Assembly: GCF_000466965.1 (NCBI RefSeq)
Contig: NZ_BATB01000017.1
Coordinates: 1-52,066 of the forward strand
Origin: Limimaricola cinnabarinus LL-001
GTDB lineage: Bacteria > Pseudomonadota > Alphaproteobacteria > Rhodobacterales > Rhodobacteraceae
Length of the DNA: 52,066 nt
Direction: 5' to 3'
The first letter of the stretch is position 1. Each line of letters begins with the position of its first letter. A program made the translations under genes and the position numbers. A model generated the notes under the pieces. The model was not told the DNA's origin and ran no database searches. It saw only the letters and a program-made list of their open reading frames with translations. This document shows, piece after piece, positions 10,252 to 19,092 of the stretch.

Positions 10252-10952
10252 GCGAAGGCCGCTTCGAGGGCGATCTCGACCATGTCGCCGAAGCTGCGCT
10301 CGCGCTCCATCGCCGGCAGGTCTTCTCCGGTGACGAGGTGGTCCGATACGGTCAGCACGGCCAGAGCGCGCCGGCCGTGGCGGGCGGCCAGCGTATAGAG
10401 TTCCGCCGCCTCCATTTCCACGGCAAGGATGCCATGGCGCACCATTTGATCGTGCAGATCGGGGCGTTCGTCGTAAAACGTATCCGAGGAATAAATTCCT
10501 CCGACATGCACGGCAGTTCCCCGGCGCATGGCGGCGTCGTGAGCCGCGCGCAAAAGCCCGTAATCGGCGTGGGGCGCGTAATGGATTTCGCGCAGCATCG
10601 CGCGCGACGGGTTTCCGACGCTGGATGCCGTCACGGCGAGAATCACGTCGCGTACCACGATATCGGCCTGCATCGCGCCGCAGGAGCCGACGCGGATCAG
10701 GGTCCGCGCGTCATAGTCGCGGATCAACTCGTTGACGTAGATCGACAGCGATGGCATTCCCATGCCCGACCCTTGAATGGTCACCTCGTGACCACGCCAT
10801 TTCCCGGTAAAGTCGAACATGCCGCGCACTTCGTTGATGCAGCGCGGCGCATCGAGAAAGGTCTCCGCGGCCCATTTCGCCCGAAGCGGGTCGCCGGGAA
10901 GAAGTACGGTCTGCGCGATTTCACCGGGGGCCGCGCCGATATGAGTGCTCAT
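10248..10952 (-). CDS. deoD: Purine nucleoside phosphorylase, DeoD type
   Basis: 234 residues of the hexameric (class I) purine nucleoside phosphorylase family. It splits purine (deoxy)nucleosides with phosphate into base and (deoxy)ribose 1-phosphate in the cytoplasm. It has the N-terminal HIGA and [10 protein letters not shown] phosphate-binding segments, [18 protein letters not shown] for ribose binding and VSDH with the catalytic aspartate. The start is set at 10952 (MSTHIGA) because the 12 upstream codons are not family-like. A second phosphorylase of the other fold class lies at 18289-19092. Confidence 0.93.
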   Translation of the reverse strand: MSTHIGAAPGEIAQTVLLPGDPLRAKWAAETFLDAPRCINEVRGMFDFTGKWRGHEVTIQGSGMGMPSLSIYVNELIRDYDARTLIRVGSCGAMQADIVVRDVILAVTASSVGNPSRAMLREIHYAPHADYGLLRAAHDAAMRRGTAVHVGGIYSSDTFYDERPDLHDQMVRHGILAVEMEAAELYTLAARHGRRALAVLTVSDHLVTGEDLPAMERERSFGDMVEIALEAAFA

Positions 10953-10976
10953 GCGTTGTTCGCCTGAAAAGGGTAA

Positions 10977-11002
10977 TTGGCCGGGCAAAGTCGCCCGGCC
11001 AA
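10977..11002. terminator. Hairpin between the H-NS-like gene and deoD
   Basis: TTGGCCGGGC (10977-10986) pairs perfectly with GCCCGGCCAA (10993-11002) around a 6-base loop. It lies just after the H-NS-like stop codon on the minus strand and about 25 bases before the deoD start. The T run lies on the wrong side for a classical minus-strand terminator (six Ts before the stem), so it may be a weak terminator or an mRNA 3' end stabiliser. Confidence 0.5.
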
Positions 11003-11009
11003 AAAAGAT

Positions 11010-11330
11010 TCAGATCTCGAAATCGGAAAGAGGACGGCCGGCGGCCTCCGCCTCGTTGATCCAGCGCGGTTTTCTGCCGCGTCCGGACCAGGTCTGGTTC
11101 GGGTCTTCGGGGTTGCGATATTTTGCGGGGTTCTTGGTCTTGGTTTTCCGGCCCTTGCTTGCGGACTCCGCAAGTTCGGCAAGAGAGAACCCGTGTTCTG
11201 CAGCGGCACGCTCGGCGGCGTCCAATGCCGCTTTACGCTCGCGCTGGGAAACGGTCGACAACGCCTCGTCGATATCCTTGCGAAGCTTTTCGAGTTCCTT
11301 GCGAGACAACTCGTGGAGATTGGTGTTCAT
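11010..11330 (-). CDS. H-NS/HvrA family nucleoid protein
   Basis: 106 residues. Residues 1-47 are charged and likely form the coiled coil for dimerisation. The C-terminal DNA-binding segment has PEDPNQTWSGRGRKPRW (about 74-90), the H-NS-family core motif with an AT-hook-like loop. In Rhodobacter the homologue HvrA is a trans-acting regulator of photosynthesis and nitrogen genes; whether this copy has such targets is unknown. An AT-rich inverted repeat lies 33-59 bases upstream of the start and could be an autoregulatory site. Confidence 0.92.
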   Translation of the reverse strand: MNTNLHELSRKELEKLRKDIDEALSTVSQRERKAALDAAERAAAEHGFSLAELAESASKGRKTKTKNPAKYRNPEDPNQTWSGRGRKPRWINEAEAAGRPLSDFEI

Positions 11331-11362
11331 GTAGATGTTCTTCCTGCTGAATGATCCCAGTA

Positions 11363-11389
11363 TTGATCATTGTTCATTGCAATGATCAA
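11363..11389. promoter_or_regulatory. AT-rich inverted repeat upstream of the H-NS-like gene
   Basis: TTGATCATTG (11363-11372) and CAATGATCAA (11380-11389) form a perfect 10-base inverted repeat around a 7-base spacer. It stands out from the GC-rich surroundings. It lies between the mutase homologue's stop and the H-NS-like start on the minus strand. There is no following T run, so an operator or leader structure is more likely than a terminator. Confidence 0.45.
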
Positions 11390-11425
11390 CAAGAAGCTGT
11401 GACCTGTCTAAAAGGGTAGGGTGGC

Positions 11426-12970
11426 TTAATTCGACGCGGATCTTCTTGAAATGATCAAGTTTGCCAAATCGTCAAGTAGGGCAGGGGCAGTTGTTTCGCC
11501 AATATTTCGTAGCGTCATCGAACCCGCGAATTCCTCGAAGCCAAGCCACTCCTCTCCCGATGCGATAAAGCCCAACACCGGGATCGATCCAAAGCCGGCC
11601 TTTTGCAGGTCAACCAGAATGCTCGTGGTCATTTGCGCCGATTGCGTGGAGGCCAAGCAAAAGATCAGGACATGGGGCCGTTCGCGCGAGACCGCTTGGG
11701 TTATTGTGGCAGGTGACAGGCGCGCGCCGGGATCGCGGATATCGACACCGCAATCCTTTGCCGCGCGAAAGACGGGGTGCTCGATCCAAGGGCGACCATC
11801 GAGGCCCGGGCGCACCAGCAACAGCGTGACGGGACGTGCGAGTCCCTGCGCCGCTTGTTGCAGGCGCGCCTGCGCCGGGGCCAGATCGGCTGGCGGAATC
11901 GGCTGAGCGTGGGAGACGGGCCGCGACCGGGCCGGAAGCGCGGCGGCCAGCACCGCGGCCCATTCGCCGGTCGTTACCCCCGCCTTGGCGCAGGCGACCG
12001 AAGGACCCATGACGTTGATGCCGCGTTTCGCGGCCTCGCGCAGCGCCAGCAGCGATTTCTGAACGGCGTTGCCGTCCCGCTCCTGACGCCACCGCGCAAG
12101 CGCGGCGTTCCGTTCGGGACCGGCCTCGCCAGCGGTGTCGGTGGCCGGCGAAGGGGGCGCGATTTGCAAAGGACCGTGGTCACAGGTGAACGTGCCTTCT
12201 GCCTCGCGCCACGCGAGAGCCGCGCGCAGGACATCGATTTCGGGCGGCGATATGCGGGCAAAGCCCGGACCCTTCTCGTCGGAATAGAGCACCAGATCCT
12301 CGCGCGGGGCAAACCCCGCCCCGTACCGTTCCGTGAGCAGTGCGTGCCACAGCTGCGCCAAATACGCGCCAGCTGCGCGGTGGCCGGGCGTATCGCCGGG
12401 CATGACGAACTCGATGCCTCCAGCGGCTGCAAAAAGATGCTGTGGCCTCTCCCGCCGCGACGTCGCGGCCAGCAGTGCCAGCCCCGATTGCAATGCCATC
12501 GCGAGCGGCGGCACCGGATCACCGTCCATCGGGGCCGCGACCGGCAGCCGTGCCCCGCGCATCTGCGGCAGGGCGCGCCGGCTCCATGACAGCGTGTCAG
12601 CGGCAAGATCGAGGGCCGCCTCGGCCGACCAGGCCGGGGACGCTGGGCCTTGGCAGATCCGGATTGCATCGTTGCACAGCGCACCTTGCAGCGCCGACGC
12701 CCCTTCCGGGCGCCGCTCGGCCCAAGCCGCAAGCATGGCCAGGATCCACGGGCCCGTCGCGTCCGAGGCGATCACCACCGGAACGGAAGCCTCCTTTGGC
12801 AGCAAGGCCGCGAGGTCGCCCAGATGGCTGATGGCGGGTCCGTCCCGACCCACCGCCCCCATGGCCAGCGGATGATCGGAATCGAACCCCGCGCGCGTCG
12901 GCAGATCGGGACGCAGCACGAGGGGCGTGGCATCTTCGGGTCGCCGGGGCGGGGAAGGAGGAACGGTCAT
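11426..12970 (-). CDS. Methylmalonyl-CoA mutase homologue lacking catalytic and cobalamin-binding residues
   Basis: 514 residues with the architecture of a B12-dependent acyl-CoA mutase. It has FDSDHP (29-34, mutase GYDSDHP) and LQGALCND (94-101, mutase TIQND). The helical linker (about 286-345) has WRQERDGNAVQKSLLALREAA. A flavodoxin-like cobalamin-binding-type domain follows (about 379-510). The key residues are missing: the mutase GYHMQEAG tyrosine-histidine segment reads APMDGDPVPP (146-155), and the cobalamin-ligand motif DxHxxG reads DGRPWI (391-396), with Arg for His. True subunits are usually 600-700 residues. It is therefore probably not an active mutase. It could be a MutA-like non-catalytic partner or a repurposed protein. 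The 287 bases upstream (12971-13257) hold no gene. Confidence 0.75.
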   Translation of the reverse strand: MTVPPSPPRRPEDATPLVLRPDLPTRAGFDSDHPLAMGAVGRDGPAISHLGDLAALLPKEASVPVVIASDATGPWILAMLAAWAERRPEGASALQGALCNDAIRICQGPASPAWSAEAALDLAADTLSWSRRALPQMRGARLPVAAPMDGDPVPPLAMALQSGLALLAATSRRERPQHLFAAAGGIEFVMPGDTPGHRAAGAYLAQLWHALLTERYGAGFAPREDLVLYSDEKGPGFARISPPEIDVLRAALAWREAEGTFTCDHGPLQIAPPSPATDTAGEAGPERNAALARWRQERDGNAVQKSLLALREAAKRGINVMGPSVACAKAGVTTGEWAAVLAAALPARSRPVSHAQPIPPADLAPAQARLQQAAQGLARPVTLLLVRPGLDGRPWIEHPVFRAAKDCGVDIRDPGARLSPATITQAVSRERPHVLIFCLASTQSAQMTTSILVDLQKAGFGSIPVLGFIASGEEWLGFEEFAGSMTLRNIGETTAPALLDDLANLIISRRSASN

Positions 12971-13257
12971 GGCATCGTCCGGTTCGCATGGGCGGGCAGG
13001 CGCCTGATCCCGCAGCGCAGGTTCGGGTCGCCTTTACACGATTGTCTCTCGCATTCTGCGGTCCTTCATGATGGGCACTCGGTCCCGAGGCGTCCAGCCC
13101 GGTCGCCCCATCACGGCGCCGGGAGCACCGGCAGGGCCATCCGAAGACCCCAGGTGTGTTCCAAACGCATCGTTCCGGCGCGTGAAAGCAGGGCAAGTGC
13201 GGGGGAGGGGCCTCTCGGACGCTACCCTCGGGCGCCGGATTGCGTCAGGGTCGGCCC

Positions 13258-14676
13258 ATGTTCCGCCCTGTCGAAATCCCGCTCTGGCTGCTCGTGCTGA
13301 TCGTGCTGTTCGCGGCGGTCACCTTCGCATCGCATTTCCTGTTTCCCTCGGTACGCTGGTTCTTTCGCAAGCGCATGGAGCGTGCCGTGGCGCGGCTCAA
13401 CACGAGGCTGGCGCGCCCGATCGAGCCGTTCAAGCTGGCGCGGCGTCACGACATGATTCAGCGGCTCATCTACGATCCCGCCGTCGCACAAGCCATCGTC
13501 GAACATGCACAGAGCCACGGCGTTCCCGAGAACGTGGCCTTCGAGCAGGCCCGCGACTATGCGCGCGAAATCGTGCCGTCCTTTTCGGCGACCGCCTATT
13601 TCACCTTCGGCATCCGGCTTGCCAAATGGCTCAGCCGGGCGCTCTACCGGATCCGTCTCGGGGCTTTCGACCGGGACGAACTGGATGCGATCGACGCGAA
13701 CGCGGCGGTGATCTTCGTGATGAACCACCGCTCCAACATGGATTACGTGCTGGTGACATGGCTTGCCGCGCGGACCTCGGCGCTGTCCTACGCGGTGGGC
13801 GAATGGGCGCGGGTCTGGCCGCTGTCGCCGGTGATCCGGGCGATGGGGGCCTATTTCATCCGCAGACGCGACCGCGGCGTGCTCTATCGCCGGGTGTTGC
13901 AACGCTATGTTCAGATGGCGACGGCGGGGGGCGTGACGCAGGCGATCTTTCCCGAGGGCGGGCTGAGTCTCACGGGGCGCGTGGCCGCTCCCAAGACCGG
14001 GCTTTTGGGGCATATCGTCGAAGATTTCGCGAACCACCGCCGCGACGTGATCTTCGTGCCGGTGGCGCTCAATTACGACCGCGTGCTCGAGGACCGGGTG
14101 CTGATCGGCGCCGCCGAGGCAGGCGGCCGGCGGTTCCGCGTTCCGGCTTCGCGGCTGGCGGGGGCCGTTATGGGGCATCTGGGGCAACGGCTCACGGGAA
14201 GGTTTCGCGGCTATGGCACCGCCTCGGTCGGTTTCGGGCAGCCGCTGTCGCTGGCCGAGTTCTTGGGAGACGAGGCTCCGGGCCCGCAGGATACGGCGCG
14301 GCTGTCGAAGGAAATGATGCGCCGGATCGAGGCGGTGATGCCGGTGCTGCCGGTGCCGCTTGTCGCGGGGATCCTGCTCGACGCCTCGCCCTTGCCGTCC
14401 GCGCGGATCGAGATCCGCGTCGCGGCCCGTCTGGGCATGCTACATGCGCGCGGCGTGGCGCTGCCGCGCCGCGATGCCGCGCGGATCACGGCGGATGCGT
14501 TGAACAACCTCAAGCAGCGCGGGCTGGTGATCGAAGGCGGCGAGGGGCTGGCGCCCGCTGCAGGGGCTGAGCCGGTGCTGCGGTTTTACGCAGCCTCGGT
14601 CGCGCATCACTTCGAGCCTGTGCGACTCGCGGCCCCGGCCGCGGAACTCAGCCCTCCTGCGCCGTCGGTGCGCTGA
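13258..14676 (+). CDS. PlsB-like glycerol-3-phosphate acyltransferase
   Basis: 472 residues with an N-terminal membrane segment (about 8-27). A PlsC-type acyltransferase domain has the HX4D motif NHRSNMD (His157, Asp162) and FPEGG (231-235). This makes it a likely sn-1 acyltransferase for phospholipid synthesis at the inner membrane. It is much shorter than E. coli PlsB (about 800 residues) but similar to the short PlsB-type proteins of alphaproteobacteria. The ATG at 13258 was chosen because it starts the membrane segment. The 3' end overlaps the opposing helicase gene by 29 bases. Confidence 0.82.
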   Translation: MFRPVEIPLWLLVLIVLFAAVTFASHFLFPSVRWFFRKRMERAVARLNTRLARPIEPFKLARRHDMIQRLIYDPAVAQAIVEHAQSHGVPENVAFEQARDYAREIVPSFSATAYFTFGIRLAKWLSRALYRIRLGAFDRDELDAIDANAAVIFVMNHRSNMDYVLVTWLAARTSALSYAVGEWARVWPLSPVIRAMGAYFIRRRDRGVLYRRVLQRYVQMATAGGVTQAIFPEGGLSLTGRVAAPKTGLLGHIVEDFANHRRDVIFVPVALNYDRVLEDRVLIGAAEAGGRRFRVPASRLAGAVMGHLGQRLTGRFRGYGTASVGFGQPLSLAEFLGDEAPGPQDTARLSKEMMRRIEAVMPVLPVPLVAGILLDASPLPSARIEIRVAARLGMLHARGVALPRRDAARITADALNNLKQRGLVIEGGEGLAPAAGAEPVLRFYAASVAHHFEPVRLAAPAAELSPPAPSVR

Positions 14677-16183
14677 GTTCGAAGGGGGCAGCGGGGGCTA
14701 CGAGGTCGTCGGTGTTCAGGCTGTCGCTCGGCTTGGCCAGCATCGAGCGCACCACCCAGCGCAGCTCGCGCTCGGCGCGGGTGATCGCGACATAGGTCAG
14801 CCGTTTCCATAGGGGTTGTCCGGCCTCGACCCGGCCCATGCGCGCCGCGATCTCGATGTCGGGGGCAAAGACCTGCACCGTGTCCCATTGTGAACCTTGG
14901 GCCTTGTGGATCGTGACGGCCGCGCCATGCAGGAAGGTGGCGCCCATCCGCGCCGCATAAGGGATGAAGGGCTCGGCGTCTCCCTCCTGCTCGATCCGCA
15001 CGATCGAGGCTGCCGAAAGCTGCGGCTCGGGCGCGCCCATCACGTGCAGCCGCGAAAACCCCGGCTTGCGCCCGGGGCCCATATAGACCACCTGCGCGCC
15101 CTTGATCAGGCCGCGCGCCTCCAGATCGAGCCGCTTCTTGCGATGCTTCAGCGGCAGTTCGATCCCGTCGCAGATCAGCGGCTCGCCCGGCAGCAGGTCG
15201 CCCTCTGGCGCGCCGTAAGCGGCGCGGAAGGCGTGGATCAGACGGATGCGCGTGGCGTTGCGCCACACGAGAACCGGCGAGCGGGCCATCAGCTCGGCCT
15301 CGACCCGCCGCGCCATGACGACGCGTTCGTCGCGGTTCGCGGCCTCCTGCACCAGTCGCTCGAAGGCGTAGAAATCGACCTGCGGATCGGCCAGCGCATG
15401 GGCGAGATCGAGGATCGGATTGTCAGCGTCCTGCCGGTGGATGCGATGCAGGACATGCTTGTCGGCGTCTTTCATGGTGTCGAACACCATGCCGCCCAAG
15501 GATTGCACCGGGGACAGCTGCGCCGGGTCGCCGAACAGCACCAGCGTCGGGAAGATCTCCTTGAGATCCTCGACCTGTTTCTCGTCGAGCATCGAAGATT
15601 CGTCGATGAATCCGATGTCGAGCGGCTCCTCGCGGCGCTTCCAGCCGGTAATGAAGTCCGATCCCCTGAGACCGGCGGCGGCCAGTGCGGCGGGCACCGA
15701 GCCATGGGTGGCGAAGGCGCTGGCGGCGCGGGCCAGGGCCTCTTCGGTGAGGCCCTCGATGTTTGGCTTTTCGCCGTCACCGCCGAGCCATTCGGCGATC
15801 TTCTCGTATTCGGGGTCGTAGACCGGTGTATAGAGAATGCGGTGGATCGTCGTCGCAGGGACGCCGCGATTGCGCAGCACGCTCGCCGCCTTGTTGGTCG
15901 GCGCGAGAACGGCCAGCGTGCGCCGGTCTTTCTTGCGGCGCCCCTCCCAATCGCCCGAGACGATGTCGACGCCCGCTTTCTTGAGCGCGGCGGTCAGCTC
16001 CGCGAGCAGCAGCGTCTTGCCGGAGCCTGCCTTGCCGATGACGGCGATGGTGCGCTGCGCGTCCGAGGCGGGCGCGCTCAGCAATTCGTCGTCGAGATCG
16101 ATGCCGCTGAGCCGCAGAAGCTGCGTCACGGCATCCCAGGCTTCGGCCTGGTCGGAGGAGTACGTCACGGCGGGAAGTGTCAT
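14648..16183 (-). CDS. RecD-like ATP-dependent DNA helicase
   Basis: 511 residues of superfamily 1B. It has Walker A GKAGSGKT (50-57), motif Ia APTNKAAS, Walker B/motif II DESS (194-197) and motif III LFGDPAQLSPV. The C-terminal UvrD-like fold has TIHKAQGSQW and YVAITRAEREL. It resembles stand-alone RecD2/Dda-type helicases, which unwind DNA 5' to 3', rather than RecD of RecBCD, since recB and recC are absent here. The specific repair role is not known. Confidence 0.85.
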   Translation of the reverse strand: MTLPAVTYSSDQAEAWDAVTQLLRLSGIDLDDELLSAPASDAQRTIAVIGKAGSGKTLLLAELTAALKKAGVDIVSGDWEGRRKKDRRTLAVLAPTNKAASVLRNRGVPATTIHRILYTPVYDPEYEKIAEWLGGDGEKPNIEGLTEEALARAASAFATHGSVPAALAAAGLRGSDFITGWKRREEPLDIGFIDESSMLDEKQVEDLKEIFPTLVLFGDPAQLSPVQSLGGMVFDTMKDADKHVLHRIHRQDADNPILDLAHALADPQVDFYAFERLVQEAANRDERVVMARRVEAELMARSPVLVWRNATRIRLIHAFRAAYGAPEGDLLPGEPLICDGIELPLKHRKKRLDLEARGLIKGAQVVYMGPGRKPGFSRLHVMGAPEPQLSAASIVRIEQEGDAEPFIPYAARMGATFLHGAAVTIHKAQGSQWDTVQVFAPDIEIAARMGRVEAGQPLWKRLTYVAITRAERELRWVVRSMLAKPSDSLNTDDLVAPAAPFELSAPTAQEG

Positions 16184-16233
16184 GGCGCGACCCTACCCGC
16201 GCGCCGCGACAGGGGCCAGAGGGGGCGCTGCGC

Positions 16234-16425
16234 CTAATCGGCGCGGTGGCGCGCGGATGTCGGGGCTTCGGCGCGCTCGCCCGGCCGGCCTGACGGGATG
16301 ATCGCCAGTTCATGCGCGGCCTGACCGGCCACCTCCGACAGCCGACGCGCCAGCTGGGGCAGGCCGTTGCGGCTGGCATAGGATCCGAGATCGACCAACA
16401 CGTCGAACATCCATCGATGTGACAT
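16234..16425 (-). CDS. Small protein of unknown function
   Basis: 63 residues with the segment RWMFDVLVDLGSYASRNGLPQLARRL, an amphipathic helix pair resembling short conserved proteins of Rhodobacteraceae. The C-terminus is charged. It has no signal peptide or membrane segment. It lies 50 bases upstream of the helicase gene on the same strand. The call rests on the plausible N-terminal sequence only. Confidence 0.55.
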   Translation of the reverse strand: MSHRWMFDVLVDLGSYASRNGLPQLARRLSEVAGQAAHELAIIPSGRPGERAEAPTSARHRAD

Positions 16426-16524
16426 CGGTGCTCCTTTTAGGCTGTAACAGGCCCCCCCTGACCGAAGCTAGCATGCCAAAGCGCCCCTGCGGGAGCCTTG
16501 GAATAGGGGGGATTTTAGCGGCTC

Positions 16525-17286
16525 TCAGCGACGCCAGCCCGTAAAGGCCGCCGAAGCCGCCCAGCCCGCCGCGATCGCCAACGCCAGCGACAAGAGCCCA
16601 TAGAGCGCGGCCTGCTCCCGCGAGAAGTCGTAGAGCCAGCGTTCGACGCCGACCTTGCGCACGCCGATCACCGTCTCGTAGCTGTCGATCACCTTGCCGC
16701 CCCGTGTCAGGAAGATCCGCGTGGTGTAGTTGCCCGCGACGAGATCGGCGGGCAGGGCGAGCGATGTGCGAAACAGCGTTTCGCGGTCGAGATCGACGCC
16801 CCCCTCCTGCAGCCGGTAGACGTCCTGCGCCTTGCGGATCCGCACCAGCGCCGCGACGTGGTTCGCCGTCTCGAAGGCGCGATTGCCCGCCGCGCGGATC
16901 GCGCGCGAGATCGACACAGCCAGCCGCAGATCTTCGGTGATGCTGAGAACCTCGCCCAGCGGCGCGGTGGTGGCGACGGCGTAGAAGGAGGGGGCGCCCT
17001 CGATCCGCACGGCGTCGGCGTTGATCCAGATCCCGGCGCGGCGCTCCTTGTGGCGCACGATGGCGGTCTCGGGGGGGCCGGCGACGGTGACGATCACCTC
17101 AAGCGGGTCCGCGTTCACCGGGGGCGGCGCTTCTCGGTGCACCGCACCGAAGATCAGGATGTCGGAGCCGTCGAAGGTGGCGGTGATCGCGACCTGATCG
17201 CGGCTCAGCCCGAGCACGATCTCCTCGGCGCGCGCCATATGGCCGGGCAGGGCGATCGCGACGAGTAGCAGCGCCAGCCGGATCAT
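16525..17286 (-). CDS. TIGR02186 family membrane-anchored protein
   Basis: 253 residues with a signal peptide (about 1-20, ending ARAEE), a periplasmic beta-rich region and a C-terminal transmembrane helix (about 228-248) before GWRR. This matches TIGR02186, proteins typically encoded directly after TauE/SafE exporters in Rhodobacteraceae. The role is unknown but is presumably linked to the partner transporter. The start overlaps the TauE stop by 4 bases. Confidence 0.8.
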   Translation of the reverse strand: MIRLALLLVAIALPGHMARAEEIVLGLSRDQVAITATFDGSDILIFGAVHREAPPPVNADPLEVIVTVAGPPETAIVRHKERRAGIWINADAVRIEGAPSFYAVATTAPLGEVLSITEDLRLAVSISRAIRAAGNRAFETANHVAALVRIRKAQDVYRLQEGGVDLDRETLFRTSLALPADLVAGNYTTRIFLTRGGKVIDSYETVIGVRKVGVERWLYDFSREQAALYGLLSLALAIAAGWAASAAFTGWRR

Positions 17287-18200
17287 GACGGGGCCACCGA
17301 TTGGATCTCGTAAAGTTCGGCGGGCCGCAGCACGAGACCCAGGGCCAGCTGCCCGCAGACCGCCAGCACGAGGAGCGCAAGCAGGATGCGCAGCTGCTCG
17401 GCCTTCATTCGCGCGCCTATCCTTGTGCCGAGCTGCGCGCCTATCACCCCGCCCGCGATGAGCAGAAGCGCCAGCGCGATATCGACCGTCTGGTTGGTCA
17501 CGGCGTGCAGCATTGTGGTGAAGGCGGTAACGAAGATGATCTGGAACAGCGACGTGCCGATCACCACCTTGGTCGGCATGCCGAGCAGGTAGATCATCGC
17601 GGGCACCATGACGAAGCCGCCGCCGACCCCCATGATCGCCGCCAGCACACCCACAGACAGCCCCACCAGCAATGGCGGGATCGCCGAGATGTAGAGCCCC
17701 GAGACTCGGAACTTCATCTTGAGCGGCAGCGCATGGACCCAGTAGTGCTTGCGCCGCTTGGGCCGCGCGCCGGGGCGGCGCGACTTCAGCAGCGCGTTCA
17801 GGCTCTCGACTAGCATCATCGCGCCGACCGTGCCGAGAAAGATCACGTAGCTCAGCTCGACCAGCAGGTCGACCTGGCCGCGCGCGCGCAGCCAGTTGAA
17901 CACCGCCATGCCGAGGCCCGAGCCCACGAGGCCACCCGCGAGCAGCACCGCGCCCATTGTCATGTCAACGGTGCGGCGCCTCAGATGTCCCAGAAGGGCC
18001 GAGAAGGACGAGGCGACGATCTGGTTGGTCGAGGTGGCGACGGCCACGGCGGGCGGAATGCCCGCGAGGAACAGGAGCGGCGTGATCAGGAACCCGCCGC
18101 CGACGCCGAACATGCCCGACAACACCCCCACCAGCCCACCGAGGCCGAGGATTAGGAAAATGTTGACCGACACCTCGGCAATGGGGAGGTAGAGCTGCAT
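17283..18200 (-). CDS. TauE/SafE (TSUP) family sulfite/organosulfonate exporter
   Basis: 305 residues with about eight membrane helices and the two-fold repeat of the TSUP family: GMFGVGGGFLITPLL in the first half and AIMGVGGGFVMVPAM in the second. Members move sulfite, sulfonates or related anions across the inner membrane. The substrate cannot be assigned here. The ATG at 18200 was chosen because upstream codons are not hydrophobic or family-like. It is the first gene of a two-gene unit with the TIGR02186 gene. Confidence 0.87.
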   Translation of the reverse strand: MQLYLPIAEVSVNIFLILGLGGLVGVLSGMFGVGGGFLITPLLFLAGIPPAVAVATSTNQIVASSFSALLGHLRRRTVDMTMGAVLLAGGLVGSGLGMAVFNWLRARGQVDLLVELSYVIFLGTVGAMMLVESLNALLKSRRPGARPKRRKHYWVHALPLKMKFRVSGLYISAIPPLLVGLSVGVLAAIMGVGGGFVMVPAMIYLLGMPTKVVIGTSLFQIIFVTAFTTMLHAVTNQTVDIALALLLIAGGVIGAQLGTRIGARMKAEQLRILLALLVLAVCGQLALGLVLRPAELYEIQSVAPS

Positions 18201-18288
18201 GCGAAGCCTTTTGCGCTGGGGCCGATTAAGGCAGCCGCGGCAGGCTTTTCCAAGCCCCCGGCGCAAAGAATGCCGCGTTGCGGCGCGA

Positions 18289-19092
18289 TCAGCCCATGTC
18301 GCGCAGCATCCGGCGCAGCACCTGTTCCAGCTTGGCCGCACCCAAGGGCGCCATCGCCTTGGTGTGCTCGTGGCCGATGTTCTCGTCGGACATGCCGGCG
18401 GCCATGTTGGTGATCGCCGAGATGGCCAGCGCCTTCATACCCATGAAGCGCGCGAGGATCACCTCGGGCACCGTCGACATGCCGACCGCGTCGGCACCGA
18501 GGGTTCGGATCGCGCGAATCTCGGCCGGGGTCTCGAAGGAGGGGCCGGAATACCAGGCATAGACGCCCTCATGCATCTCGACCCCCTCGGCCCGCGCCGC
18601 CGCGTGCAGCTTGGCTCGCAGCTCCGGGTCGTGCGCGTCGCCCATCGGCACAAAGCGCGCATCGGTCGTCTCTCCGATCAGCGGGTTCAGCCCCGAGAAG
18701 TTGATGTGGTCCGAGAGCGCCATGATCGAGCCGGTGGGCATCTCGGCGCGCAGCGACCCCGCGGCGTTGGTGAGGATCACCGCCTCGGCGCCAAGTTCCT
18801 TGAGCACCTCGAGCGGCAGTCGCATCTCGCCGGGATTGCCGCGCTCGTAGTAATGCGCGCGCCCGCCGAAGACGGCGACGCGCTGGCCTTCCAGATCGCC
18901 CACGGCGAGTACCGGGTTGTGGCCCGACACACCCGCATGCGGAAAGCCCGAAAGCTTGTCATAGGGGATGGTGACGCCATCGACGGCACCTGCGATGTGG
19001 CCGAGGCCGGAGCCGAGGATCAGCCCGTATCTGACAGGATCGGCCCCGGCCTGGGCCTTGATCAGGCCCGCGAGTTCAACGCTCTTTGACAT
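18289..19092 (-). CDS. Purine-nucleoside phosphorylase, class II (trimeric type)
   Basis: 267 residues. It has GSGLGHIAG for phosphate binding, FGGRAHYYE, LTNAAGSLR, YSGPSFETPAEI and the purine-site segment ITNMAAGMSDENIGHEH. This is the class II (XapA/PunA-type) fold, which is unrelated in quaternary structure to the DeoD protein in this window. It splits guanosine/inosine-type nucleosides to base and ribose 1-phosphate. The start at 19092 overlaps the end of the upstream permease gene by 17 bases, so it is the last gene of the nucleoside uptake cluster and probably acts on the imported substrate. Confidence 0.92.
   Translation of the reverse strand: MSKSVELAGLIKAQAGADPVRYGLILGSGLGHIAGAVDGVTIPYDKLSGFPHAGVSGHNPVLAVGDLEGQRVAVFGGRAHYYERGNPGEMRLPLEVLKELGAEAVILTNAAGSLRAEMPTGSIMALSDHINFSGLNPLIGETTDARFVPMGDAHDPELRAKLHAAARAEGVEMHEGVYAWYSGPSFETPAEIRAIRTLGADAVGMSTVPEVILARFMGMKALAISAITNMAAGMSDENIGHEHTKAMAPLGAAKLEQVLRRMLRDMG

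Noticed and set aside
12965-12990. GGAAC followed 16 bases later by GGTT as another EcfG promoter
   Set aside because: The -10 element differs at its first base, it lies inside the start of the minus-strand mutase homologue, and it is about 270 bases from the next plus-strand gene.
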